A DNA stretch of 6,022 nt, taken from NCBI GenBank assembly GCA_029561505.1, contig JAKQXK010000168.1:1-6022 (forward strand), given 5' to 3'. Positions 1 to 6,022 of this stretch are shown here, in pieces (position 1 is the first letter of the stretch; every line of letters begins with the position of its first letter). Below the pieces are notes generated by a model that had not been told where the DNA came from, did no database searches, and saw nothing but the letters and a program-made list of their open reading frames with translations. Made by a program: the position numbers and the translations under genes. The stretch comes from Spirochaetota bacterium (GTDB lineage: Bacteria; Spirochaetota; Leptospiria; Turneriellales; Turneriellaceae).

Positions 1-89
1 GGTATCAATTACCCGTACCACCTGGTTATGGCGAGGCAGGGGTAGGCAAAGCCGTGTTCAGCGTCAGTGCGTTTATGGACGTTTTATGA
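1..89 (+). CDS. C-terminal end of an unidentified protein (partial, enters from left edge)
   Basis: Reading from base 3, the frame is open for 28 codons and ends at TGA 87-89. The peptide begins YQLPVPPGYGEAG and ends FSVSAFMDVL, which reads like a genuine folded C-terminus (a Pro/Gly-rich turn followed by a strand-like hydrophobic end) rather than an antisense shadow. Its stop falls inside a 17-bp hairpin that also touches the stop of the convergent hydrolase gene, the arrangement expected for two genes meeting tail to tail. I do not recognise the family. Another frame (from base 2) is also open across this short stretch, ending at TGA 122-124, so the frame choice rests on peptide character and stop position only. 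Confidence is modest. Confidence 0.42.
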   Translation, partial: YQLPVPPGYGEAGVGKAVFSVSAFMDVL

Positions 90-117
90 AAGAACGCTTT
101 GCGTTCTTTCATAAAAC
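81..117. terminator. Perfect 17-bp inverted repeat between convergent genes, probable bidirectional terminator
   Basis: Bases 81-97 pair without mismatch with 101-117 around a TTT loop (98-100). The left arm runs GTTTTATGAAAGAACGC. The stop of the putative plus-strand gene (87-89) is in the left arm, and the last base of the right arm (117) is the third base of the hydrolase stop (TAG on the minus strand, 119-117). A very stable hairpin placed exactly between two converging 3' ends suggests transcription termination or 3'-end protection for both transcripts. It is not a classic intrinsic terminator, because neither strand has a U-run after the stem; the U-rich stretch is inside the arms. It could also be a copy of a dispersed palindromic repeat. 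Confidence 0.6.
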
Positions 118-947
118 TAGTTGATCATGCCCCACAGCAGATCGATATTCGTCTGAGCAGGGTTATGGCCCTCATTCAGAAATTCGCGATAATCAACTTG
201 AACTCCCCAATCGCGCAAGAAGTCGCGGCACTCGGGAGCCTGTTTCTGAACGCGCGGTGCATCTTTTTTGCCGCCCACGGTCAGTATAACTTTCTTACTG
301 CGGGTCAATTCTGCATAACGCTCACGGCGCTGGTCGGGGTTTAGCATCGGGTCGGGCATAAAAAACTGCGGATAAAAATTGCCTTTCATGCTGATGACGC
401 CAGCATAGTCGAAATAATTCGCTTCTTTGTCGCCCATCATTTCGTTGTAGTGGATGCTTTGAATAAAACTCGCAATCGCAGTAAAGCCACCGGCTGAAAA
501 GCCACTAAGAAACACTTTGTTGCCATTCGCGACGCCCGACGCAACCAGCTGCTGCAGTATCAGATTCGCCGCACGCCGCGAATCGTCAAAGCCTTCAACG
601 TGATCGCCCGAAAGCGACCACCAGTTCTGCATGCTCAGCAGAATAACTCCCTTCGCCGCTGCGCCTTTAGCGAGAAAGTCGGCGCCTTTTTTATGCAGCT
701 TCTTGTCGCGCGAATTGCCATGAAAAAAAACAACCACCGGAGCCGCAGCGCTTACCCCCGGCGGAATAATCAGCGTACTTTCAACGCCCGCTTTAGCGAA
801 AAGCGCATTCTCAAGCTTTACCGAGACCGTGTAACGCCCGGCTTTGAACTGCGTGATCGCTGCGGTCACGCCCGATACCGCGTGTGCGCCGAAGGCCTTT
901 ACCGGGTTCAGCGCAAGCGCGAGAATAAATAGTGCATAGAGTCTCAT
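117..947 (-). CDS. Exported alpha/beta-hydrolase (PHB-depolymerase/feruloyl-esterase-like serine hydrolase)
   Basis: The product is 276 aa and starts at ATG 947. Residues 1 to about 21 form a signal peptide: MRLY, then a hydrophobic run, then a small-residue cleavage zone near AFGA. It should therefore act in the periplasm, envelope or outside. The fold signature is clear. A strand plus HGN (His76-Gly77) gives the oxyanion-hole region, GFSAGG gives the nucleophile elbow with Ser151, an acidic candidate is Asp229 in GGKKDAPR, and the catalytic His is 261 in NEGHNPAQ. Order and spacing match single-domain esterases, peptidases and polyester depolymerases of this superfamily. The substrate cannot be read from sequence; ester hydrolysis is the most likely reaction. 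It lies 43 bases after the beta-barrel gene on the same strand and is probably cotranscribed. No strong ribosome-binding site is seen before the ATG (only weak G-rich sequence). The family call is firm and the exact activity is open. Confidence 0.9.
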   Translation of the reverse strand: MRLYALFILALALNPVKAFGAHAVSGVTAAITQFKAGRYTVSVKLENALFAKAGVESTLIIPPGVSAAAPVVVFFHGNSRDKKLHKKGADFLAKGAAAKGVILLSMQNWWSLSGDHVEGFDDSRRAANLILQQLVASGVANGNKVFLSGFSAGGFTAIASFIQSIHYNEMMGDKEANYFDYAGVISMKGNFYPQFFMPDPMLNPDQRRERYAELTRSKKVILTVGGKKDAPRVQKQAPECRDFLRDWGVQVDYREFLNEGHNPAQTNIDLLWGMIN

Positions 948-990
948 ATGCCAGCCAGTATCGGCGGCGACAGGCTGCGAAGCGAAAAAA

Positions 991-2691
991 TCAATATACC
1001 ATGCTCAGGCCAAACCAGCCGCGGGCGCCCGAGGTCTGGTAAAGCGAGATATGCTGCCATTTTTGATTGAGCAGGTTCTCACCGCGAATGAATGCCTTCA
1101 CCGATGGCAAAAGGCTCTTTTCGATGCCCGCCCCCAGAAGCAGATAACCTGAAAGCTCCCTGGTCTGCAGCGTGGTGGTATCGGTTTCCCGCCTGACGTG
1201 AACGTACTTGAGCTCGACGCTGAAATCCCAGGTGTTGGGCGTGTAGTGCAGGCGCGTGAATAGCGACAACGGCTCGCGCAGCGAAGCAGCGTCGACGAAA
1301 TATTCCGCAGCAAAACAGGTGTCATGATAGAAGTCATCGCCGAAATTCTGCGCGAGCGAAGCTTCAGCTGTCACCGCGCGGTAGTTCATCGGCGCAAGTT
1401 CGATCAGCCCCGTTGCGGTGTTCAGTCTACGGTCGAAATAAACCGGGTAGTTGATGAGGCCCGCTGAAGCTTTCACGTGCGTCTCTTTCGTGATACGAAA
1501 GTTGTTTTTTGCCGCGAGCCGCCACTGGTCTTCGGCCTGAAAAAAACGATAGGGGGATTGATAAACCGGCGAAAAGAAATAGCGATCAAATTCGGGTATC
1601 TGCCCCGTTCGCTCAAATTCAAGCGTGCCCTGGTACCCGGGATAGAAGAAATCGAGCGCGACGCGCGGCCCTATGATTGGCTGCATCGCTTGTGCGAAAA
1701 AAACTTTAGCACCGACGGTGAGGTCGATCTGCAGCGCCTGCTGGTCTGCGCCGATGAGAAACCGTGCGAGCGGAAAAACATTGCGTGCTTCGGCGTTTCC
1801 GGCGCGGTAATATTGCGGCAGCGCCGTTGTGTAATCTGTGTTTTCACCGTACCAGAGGTTCGCCGCGAGCGTGAAGGCATTGCGTTCGCCAAAGATATAT
1901 TGCCATTCAACCTGAGCCTTGATACTCTTGAAGTCAGCGTCGCGTGTGCTGGTCGCCCCGGTTTGCGTGACCGTACCCTTGCCGAGTGAACCCGTAAGGC
2001 CCGCTGTCAGGCGCTGGTTGTCGCCGGGCCGCACCAGATTTTCCCATTGAAAGAGACCCAGTTTCTTGTTTTCTTCGCCAAACAGCGTATTTGTCTGCAG
2101 GCCACGCGCGGTTTCCAGGTATTCGGTACGCAGCAGCATCTTGTACGATTGCGAGAAATTGAGTTGCCCCAGAAGTTTCAGTGCATCGTGCGACAGTGCT
2201 GAATTCGTGACCGTATTTTTTCCGAAGGCTTCATAGTCATATTTATTGCGACGGTAATCGATCAGGTATGCGCCAAATTCGTCTTTTTTTGTGATGAAGA
2301 TCTGCGCACCGAGAGCATTCTGCGTGCCGTATTCTGCCCGAATCAGCGCCTTGCGCTCTAGCTGGCGCGTGCCCTGTTTTTCTTTCACGGTCAGGGCGCG
2401 CACTTCGTCTTCCCAGCGTGAGAGCTGTCCGTCAGAGATCTTGGGCAGCTCAATTTCGCTTTTGCGCGGCGGTGCATACTGTTCGTCTTCACCCTCAACA
2501 GTCGCATCTTTTTCTGCTATGTCTTCGCCCTTCGCATCGGGTTTCGGCGTATTTTTTCTACCCTTGTCTTTGTTCAGGTTCAGTTCATCTTCAATATTGA
2601 GGCCAGGAGTACCCTTTTGTGCCTGCAGCGCGATCGCGCCTGCGAGGGTAGCCACCAGTACGCTTCGGATAATATTATGGTATTGCTTCAT
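991..2691 (-). CDS. Outer-membrane beta-barrel protein with TonB-receptor-like C-terminus but no plug domain
   Basis: The product is 566 aa from ATG 2691. This start is chosen because it begins MKQYHNIIRSVLVATLAGA, a good signal peptide with likely cleavage after LQA (residue 24). The open frame extends to 2859, but that extension has no signal-like start and overlaps the divergent TPR gene. Residues 25-115 are polar, charged and low complexity (many Lys, Glu, Asp, Pro), probably a periplasmic tail with a short helix at about 88-115. From about 116 to the end, alternating polar/hydrophobic segments rich in Tyr, Phe and Trp indicate many transmembrane beta-strands. The last 30 residues contain GENLLNQKW and end GWFGLSMVY, closely resembling the final strands of TonB-dependent receptors, with a terminal aromatic residue suited to BAM-mediated insertion. 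No plug domain or clear TonB box is present. Its role is unknown; transport of a solute or surface structure is plausible. The secreted hydrolase follows downstream. Confidence 0.87.
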   Translation of the reverse strand: MKQYHNIIRSVLVATLAGAIALQAQKGTPGLNIEDELNLNKDKGRKNTPKPDAKGEDIAEKDATVEGEDEQYAPPRKSEIELPKISDGQLSRWEDEVRALTVKEKQGTRQLERKALIRAEYGTQNALGAQIFITKKDEFGAYLIDYRRNKYDYEAFGKNTVTNSALSHDALKLLGQLNFSQSYKMLLRTEYLETARGLQTNTLFGEENKKLGLFQWENLVRPGDNQRLTAGLTGSLGKGTVTQTGATSTRDADFKSIKAQVEWQYIFGERNAFTLAANLWYGENTDYTTALPQYYRAGNAEARNVFPLARFLIGADQQALQIDLTVGAKVFFAQAMQPIIGPRVALDFFYPGYQGTLEFERTGQIPEFDRYFFSPVYQSPYRFFQAEDQWRLAAKNNFRITKETHVKASAGLINYPVYFDRRLNTATGLIELAPMNYRAVTAEASLAQNFGDDFYHDTCFAAEYFVDAASLREPLSLFTRLHYTPNTWDFSVELKYVHVRRETDTTTLQTRELSGYLLLGAGIEKSLLPSVKAFIRGENLLNQKWQHISLYQTSGARGWFGLSMVY

Positions 2692-2747
2692 GGTGATGTG
2701 TGAGAGAGAAATCCCCATTTGCGACACGCTGTAAAGTAGAGCGGCGC

Positions 2748-2773
2748 ACCGGGCGCTTTGGCCCGGTTTTTTT
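2748..2773 (+). terminator. Intrinsic (Rho-independent) terminator in divergent intergenic region
   Basis: Bases 2748-2754 (ACCGGGC) pair with 2761-2767 (GCCCGGT) around a six-base loop, giving a GC-rich seven-pair stem. It is followed directly by an uninterrupted T run to 2773 (seven T counting the paired T at 2767). This is a textbook plus-strand intrinsic terminator. No complete gene precedes it on the plus strand: 56 bases upstream begins the beta-barrel gene on the opposite strand. It therefore sits in the leader of the TPR-kinase genes or ends an unannotated short or antisense transcript. On the minus strand the same bases form a hairpin without a following U run, so it should not stop barrel transcription. 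Confidence 0.75.
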
Positions 2774-2774
2774 A

Positions 2775-2784
2775 CTGCCGGCAG
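2775..2784. promoter_or_regulatory. 10-bp perfect palindrome, possible operator
   Basis: CTGCCGGCAG is a perfect palindrome starting one base after the terminator T-run and 31 bases before the TPR gene's ATG. In a region shared by two divergent transcription units it could be a binding site for a dimeric regulator. It is short, GC-rich and could occur by chance. I could not find convincing -35/-10 elements for either direction in this region. Confidence 0.25.
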
Positions 2785-2805
2785 ATAGACAAAACAGCCG
2801 AAATT

Positions 2806-2813
2806 GAAGAAAG
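2806..2813 (+). promoter_or_regulatory. Shine-Dalgarno-like purine run supporting start at 2816
   Basis: The purine run GAAGAAAG lies just before ATG 2816, at a usable distance for a ribosome-binding site. An in-frame TTG at 2804 has no comparable purine run before it, so the ATG is the better start. The match to the consensus is partial. Confidence 0.4.
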
Positions 2814-2815
2814 AC

Positions 2816-3682
2816 ATGGCCGACGCGCAAGATACGGGAAGGGCACGCAAAACGCGCAATCTGCTCTTCGAGCAGGCGCTTGAGGCCGAAAAAAAAGGCG
2901 ACCTGAAGGCCGCCCTGGAGAAATATAAGATGGCGCTGCAAATCGACCAGAATTTCTTCGACGCCTGGCTGAACGCCGGCGCGATCTACACGCGGCAGGG
3001 CAAAGGTGACAAGGCGATCACGTGCTACCAGCGGGCGCTGGTTTCGAAAAATGACGTGCGCGCCCACTATAACCTTGCGGTTGAGTATTACAAAAAATCA
3101 GACTTTACAGAATCAGAAAGAGCCCTCAAGGCAGTGCTCAAACTCGACACGCGTTACTTAAACGCGCACCTGCTTCTGGGTTACGTCTATGGCAAGACAG
3201 GCCGAAACGACAAGTCAGAAATTTCGATTCGCAATGCGTTGAAAATTGATCCGCAAAACTACCAGGCTCAGACAGCGCTCGCGCTGCTCTATTTTCACAC
3301 AGACAGGCCAGAACTCGCTCTGCGCCAGGTCAACATTCTGCTCACAAAGTCGCCAGAAGATAAGGTTTTGCTTGGGCTTTCTGCGAAGATTTCGCTCGTC
3401 GGCGGTGATCTGCGTCAGGCCGCAGCCGGCTTCAAAAAGGTAGCTGCGCGCGACCCCGAACTTAAGAAATTCTACGAATCTCTGCGCAGCGAAGTGCCGC
3501 AGGCGAAGAAGAAAAGCATCAGACAGAAGCGCGAAAAAATCGAGACGCAGCAAAAAAAGACAGCGAAAGATATGCTTGACCTCTCGCTCTTGCAGTTTTT
3601 CGACGGTGAGCCCGAGCATGCGCTGGCGACTCTCGAAAAACTCACCGCCGCGCTCGAGGCAAAGAAGATCAAGAAGCCTTAG
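2816..3682 (+). CDS. Cytoplasmic tetratricopeptide repeat (TPR) protein
   Basis: The product is 288 aa, started at ATG 2816 (an in-frame TTG at 2804 would add four residues but lacks a ribosome-binding site). About six TPR units of roughly 34 residues follow one another at about 14-47, 48-81, 82-113, 114-147, 148-181 and 182-215. They show the usual small residue at position 8, Ala at 20 and Pro/Asp near 32 (for example ALKIDPQN). Residues 228-252 form a very basic, Gln/Lys-rich, probably helical or coiled segment, and a final helical pair, possibly another TPR-like hairpin, occupies about 252-282. There is no signal peptide or membrane segment, so it is likely cytoplasmic. TPR superhelices bind peptides or proteins; the partner is not visible in the sequence. 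The stop is immediately followed by the kinase's GTG, so the two are almost certainly cotranscribed and translationally coupled, making the kinase the leading candidate partner. Confidence 0.93.
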   Translation: MADAQDTGRARKTRNLLFEQALEAEKKGDLKAALEKYKMALQIDQNFFDAWLNAGAIYTRQGKGDKAITCYQRALVSKNDVRAHYNLAVEYYKKSDFTESERALKAVLKLDTRYLNAHLLLGYVYGKTGRNDKSEISIRNALKIDPQNYQAQTALALLYFHTDRPELALRQVNILLTKSPEDKVLLGLSAKISLVGGDLRQAAAGFKKVAARDPELKKFYESLRSEVPQAKKKSIRQKREKIETQQKKTAKDMLDLSLLQFFDGEPEHALATLEKLTAALEAKKIKKP

Positions 3683-5305
3683 GTGCGAAACAGCTCACTT
3701 TCACTCAAACGCCGTCAATACCAGAAGAGCATCATTTCGCTCTTGAACATCGAAGATGCGATCGCGCGCGTTCAAGAGCTGATCGACGAGATATTCACCG
3801 ACACACGTTCGATCGTACTCTACTGGAACGATGCCGCCGGTGCGTTTATTCCGGTGAAACCCGAAGACCGTGACGAGAACCTGAAATTCCGCATTTTCGA
3901 TGATTTTATGCTGTGGCTGGGCGAACAAGATCGCATTTTCAGCCGGCATGATTTTGAGCATGGCAAGAAGTTCGCGGTGGTGCGTGATGCGGCGCTCGAC
4001 TTTTTCAAAATCACCGGGGCAGAGATTCTTGTACCCTTTAACCTCAATAAATCTGTCTTGGCGCTTCTCTACCTGGTAGGCCGCGAGGGTGGTAAAGCTT
4101 ATACAAAAAAAGAGCTGCGGTTTCTGCTCGAGATTCGCGACATCACGACGGTTTCCCTTTCAAATGCGGCCCTGTACGAACGCCTGCACGCGATGCTGTT
4201 TCACCTTGAAGAGAAGGTGAAAGAGCGTACAAGTGAACTTTCGAACGCGCAGGCGCAGTTGATTCAGCAAGAGAAAATGGCGAGCCTCGGCGTTATGGTT
4301 GCGGGTATCGCGCATGAAATTAATACTCCAACCTCGATTGTAAGTGGCGCGACGGAAAATCTCAACAGTAACCTGCAGCTCATCATCAGCGAAATCGTCG
4401 CCGACCGTATACCCCCCGAACCGATGCGGCGCCTTCTCACCGAAGCGCAGCGGGCGCGAGACCTCAAAGACACCAAGATGCTCAGCGCGACAGAAAAACT
4501 GCGCACAGTGCGTGAAATCGTTGCGCAGCTGATGGCTGCAGGTTCGCTCGCAGAAAATGATGCGCGTGCCCGGGCCGATTTTCTGATAGAACTCGGCCTA
4601 TACCGCGACGAGTCACTTATCAGACTCACCGCAACAGCTGCCGAGCAGGAGTTCGTGATTTTTCGCGCGCTCGTCAACATCGACAAGAATTTGCGTAATA
4701 TGCGCTTTGCGCTTTCTTCGATTCTGAGCATCGTCAAAGCGCTCAAGCACTATTCACACCGTGACCAGGCAGAAGCCGAGAACATCGACGTACGCGAGGG
4801 TGTCGACAATACTGTGATGGTATTTCATAATCAGCTGAAGCATGGTGTGCAGGTTAACCGGCACTATGAAAACGTTTCAAAGATTACGTGTAACCCCGGC
4901 GAGCTGAACCAGATTTACAGCAACCTGCTCGTGAATTCGGTACACGCGATGCAGGGCACAGGGGTCATTGATATAATTATCAGGGAGCGCTCGCTCGACG
5001 CGGTGCTCGACCCCAAGAACGTGCACGACGACAAGAAACTCGAAGCGCTTTTGTCAGACAAACCGGTGAACCGTTATGTGTTTATCACCCTGCAAGATTC
5101 AGGCCCCGGGATTCCCGAGACGCTGCAAATGAAGATTTTCGACCCCTTCTTTACGACCAAGGCGCCAGGCGAGGGTACTGGACTCGGGCTCGGTATCATT
5201 CGCAACGTGGTGCTCAAGCACAAGGGTCTGCTCGCATTCTCAAGCCAGCCGGGTTGCACCCGCTTTACGATTGCGCTGCCGGTCTTGCACGAGCCTCTGC
5301 CTTAA
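3683..5305 (+). CDS. Soluble GAF-like sensor histidine kinase with enlarged dimerisation domain
   Basis: The product is 540 aa, GTG-started at the base after the TPR gene's TAG, with AAGAAG (3671-3676) as a plausible ribosome-binding site. There is no membrane segment. Residues about 20-165 look like a GAF-type sensor ([26 protein letters not shown]). Residues 165-200 form a coiled-coil linker ending [11 protein letters not shown]. The H-box is [20 protein letters not shown] with phospho-accepting His211. About 100 residues (roughly 235-335, rich in Arg, Ala, Leu) separate it from the next DHp helix, around [23 protein letters not shown]. The ATPase domain has an N-box ([10 protein letters not shown], Asn414/Asn418), G1 (DSGPGIP, Asp472), F-box (FDPFFTTK, 486-493) and G2 (GTGLGLG, 498-504), all intact, so it should be catalytically active. 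No receiver domain or response-regulator gene is nearby; the target is unknown. The signal is probably intracellular. Confidence 0.95.
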   Translation: MRNSSLSLKRRQYQKSIISLLNIEDAIARVQELIDEIFTDTRSIVLYWNDAAGAFIPVKPEDRDENLKFRIFDDFMLWLGEQDRIFSRHDFEHGKKFAVVRDAALDFFKITGAEILVPFNLNKSVLALLYLVGREGGKAYTKKELRFLLEIRDITTVSLSNAALYERLHAMLFHLEEKVKERTSELSNAQAQLIQQEKMASLGVMVAGIAHEINTPTSIVSGATENLNSNLQLIISEIVADRIPPEPMRRLLTEAQRARDLKDTKMLSATEKLRTVREIVAQLMAAGSLAENDARARADFLIELGLYRDESLIRLTATAAEQEFVIFRALVNIDKNLRNMRFALSSILSIVKALKHYSHRDQAEAENIDVREGVDNTVMVFHNQLKHGVQVNRHYENVSKITCNPGELNQIYSNLLVNSVHAMQGTGVIDIIIRERSLDAVLDPKNVHDDKKLEALLSDKPVNRYVFITLQDSGPGIPETLQMKIFDPFFTTKAPGEGTGLGLGIIRNVVLKHKGLLAFSSQPGCTRFTIALPVLHEPLP

Positions 5306-5319
5306 TCTGCCAGAGAGCG

Positions 5320-5332
5320 CCGCTGTGAGCGG
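5320..5332. terminator. Weak hairpin between convergent kinase and sulfite reductase genes
   Basis: CCGCT pairs with AGCGG around a GTG loop in the 30-base gap between the kinase stop (5303-5305) and the sulfite reductase stop (5338-5336). The position is right for a shared terminator, but the stem is only five pairs and neither strand has a U-run after it. It may be only incidental. Confidence 0.22.
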
Positions 5333-5335
5333 GGT

Positions 5336-6022
5336 CTACGCCGATTCAGCGGCCATAACGGCCTTGATGCGCTCGGTACCGACCCGGTTCACGAAATCGC
5401 CAAAACGCTCTGTCGGTGCACTTTCGGCCTTCCAGAAGGCGAATGCGCGGTCGAGATGCGCCGGCAGATCATTCATCTGAATTTTTTGCAGCACCGCTTC
5501 GCCGACGCGAGTGCCGGCGTGGTTGCCACCGAGAAAGATTGCATACTTTCCGCCATTCTGCTGGCCCACAATACCAATTTCGGCAGAATAGGGCCGGGCG
5601 CATCCGTTGGGGCAACCGGTCATTCTCACAAGGGGAGCGCGATCCATCAGGTTATGCTTTTCAACGAGGCGGTTTAAGTCTCGCATCACATGCGGAAAAT
5701 ACCGTTCGCTTTCGGTAAGCGCAAGCGCGCAGGTCGGCAGCGAAACGCACGCAAGCGCACGACGGTAGAGTGCGTTCGGGCGGCTGGTGTTGATGCCGTG
5801 CGCCTTGAAAATATGAATCAGTTCGTTGCGCTGCTTTTCTGTCATGTCAAGAAACAGAAGATCCTGATCGGGGGTTACCTGTACGCTGATGCCAAGTCTG
5901 GCGACCACTAGCTGAATCGCGGTCTTCAGGCGATAACCTGGAATATCTTTGATGCGTCCCGTGGTTATGTAGAGCCCAAAGTTGTAGAGACCGTTGGCTT
6001 TGCGCACAAACCCGTGGTACTC
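5336..6022 (-). CDS. cysI: Assimilatory sulfite reductase hemoprotein, C-terminal part (partial, 5' end beyond right edge)
   Basis: The visible 228 residues run from the edge (GAG at 6022-6020, reading EYHGF) to TAG at 5338-5336. The internal GTG at 6007 is not the start, since the frame is open to the window edge and the family is about 550-600 aa. The protein reduces sulfite to sulfide using coupled siroheme and a 4Fe-4S cluster in the cytoplasm. The cluster/siroheme cysteines are all present: Cys92 and Cys98 in ACVSLPTC, Cys137 and Cys141 in TGCPNGCARP, followed by the conserved GGNHAGTR segment. NGLYNFGLYITTGRI near the visible start is the family's repeat-domain motif. The first Cys motif looks like CysI, while GCARPYSAEIGIVG is closer to ferredoxin-dependent Sir, so the electron donor cannot be settled from this half. 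A nitrite reductase is less likely but related. It faces the kinase tail to tail. Confidence 0.94.
   Translation of the reverse strand, partial: EYHGFVRKANGLYNFGLYITTGRIKDIPGYRLKTAIQLVVARLGISVQVTPDQDLLFLDMTEKQRNELIHIFKAHGINTSRPNALYRRALACVSLPTCALALTESERYFPHVMRDLNRLVEKHNLMDRAPLVRMTGCPNGCARPYSAEIGIVGQQNGGKYAIFLGGNHAGTRVGEAVLQKIQMNDLPAHLDRAFAFWKAESAPTERFGDFVNRVGTERIKAVMAAESA

Noticed and set aside
600..932. 110-codon plus-strand open frame opposite the hydrolase
   Set aside because: Antisense shadow with Arg-rich composition and no motif, while the minus frame has a complete catalytic triad.
1477..1989. 170-codon plus-strand open frame inside the barrel gene
   Set aside because: Antisense shadow of a well-supported coding frame. 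Its peptide is Arg/Cys-rich with no recognisable domain.
2291..2734. 147-codon plus-strand open frame, Ser/Cys/Phe-rich, ending near the divergent region
   Set aside because: Antisense to the barrel's N-terminal half, with shadow-like composition. I considered it as the source of the transcript ended by the 2748-2773 terminator, but found no supporting start signal or domain.
2692..2859. Upstream extension of the beta-barrel frame giving 56 more N-terminal residues
   Set aside because: The extension overlaps the divergent TPR gene and the terminator, its peptide is not signal-like, and a good signal peptide begins at ATG 2691.
2889..2896. Run of eight A in the TPR gene, possible slippage or phase-variation site
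   Set aside because: The TPR repeat pattern continues in the original frame on both sides and neither alternative frame gives a sensible product. An A8 run coding Glu-Lys-Lys is ordinary here.
2675..3067. 130-codon minus-strand open frame spanning the divergent region and the TPR start
   Set aside because: It overlaps the real TPR gene, the terminator and the barrel start. No convincing protein features.
4264..4746. 160-codon minus-strand open frame opposite the kinase
   Set aside because: Ser/Arg-rich shadow of the kinase H-box region, with no domain and no ribosome-binding signal.
6005..6007. GTG as the start of the sulfite reductase frame
   Set aside because: The frame stays open to the window edge and the preceding residues continue the family sequence, so this is an internal valine.

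Overview
The window looks like a chromosomal segment of a Gram-negative (diderm) bacterium of moderate GC, judged by eye at a little over 50%. It encodes an outer-membrane-type beta-barrel, an exported hydrolase, a TPR protein, a soluble histidine kinase and a sulfite reductase. The mixture and codon style would suit a Leptospirales spirochaete such as Turneriella, but that is an impression and not a demonstrated assignment. No tRNA, rRNA, CRISPR array, insertion sequence or phage gene is visible. Coding density is high and no gene-free stretch exceeds about 125 bases.

Layout. Bases 1-89 (+) probably hold the last 28 codons of a gene that enters from the left. Its stop and the stop of the next, convergent gene both lie in the arms of a perfect 17-bp inverted repeat (81-117, stop of the neighbour at 117-119). 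On the minus strand, a beta-barrel gene (2691-991) is followed after 43 bases by a secreted alpha/beta-hydrolase gene (947-117), so the two are probably one transcript. A 124-base divergent intergenic region (2692-2815) contains a textbook intrinsic terminator on the plus strand and a 10-bp palindrome. On the plus strand, a TPR protein (2816-3682) is followed with no spacer by a GTG-started soluble histidine kinase (3683-5305). Facing it from the right edge is the C-terminal part of a sulfite reductase hemoprotein (6022-5336, minus), 30 bases away.

How the genes may work together. The barrel and hydrolase form a plausible envelope pair: a surface barrel whose C-terminus resembles a TonB-dependent receptor but which has no plug domain, plus an exported serine hydrolase. 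The TPR protein and kinase are tightly coupled and likely form a cytoplasmic signalling module; no response regulator is present here. The two pairs share a divergent control region, so the signalling pair could control or respond to the envelope pair, but this is inference from position only. The sulfite reductase belongs to sulfur assimilation and appears unrelated to the rest.

The items most worth a second look are the terminator inside the divergent region, the plugless barrel, the kinase's long insertion after the phospho-accepting histidine, and the double-stop hairpin at the left edge. None by itself proves a new system.
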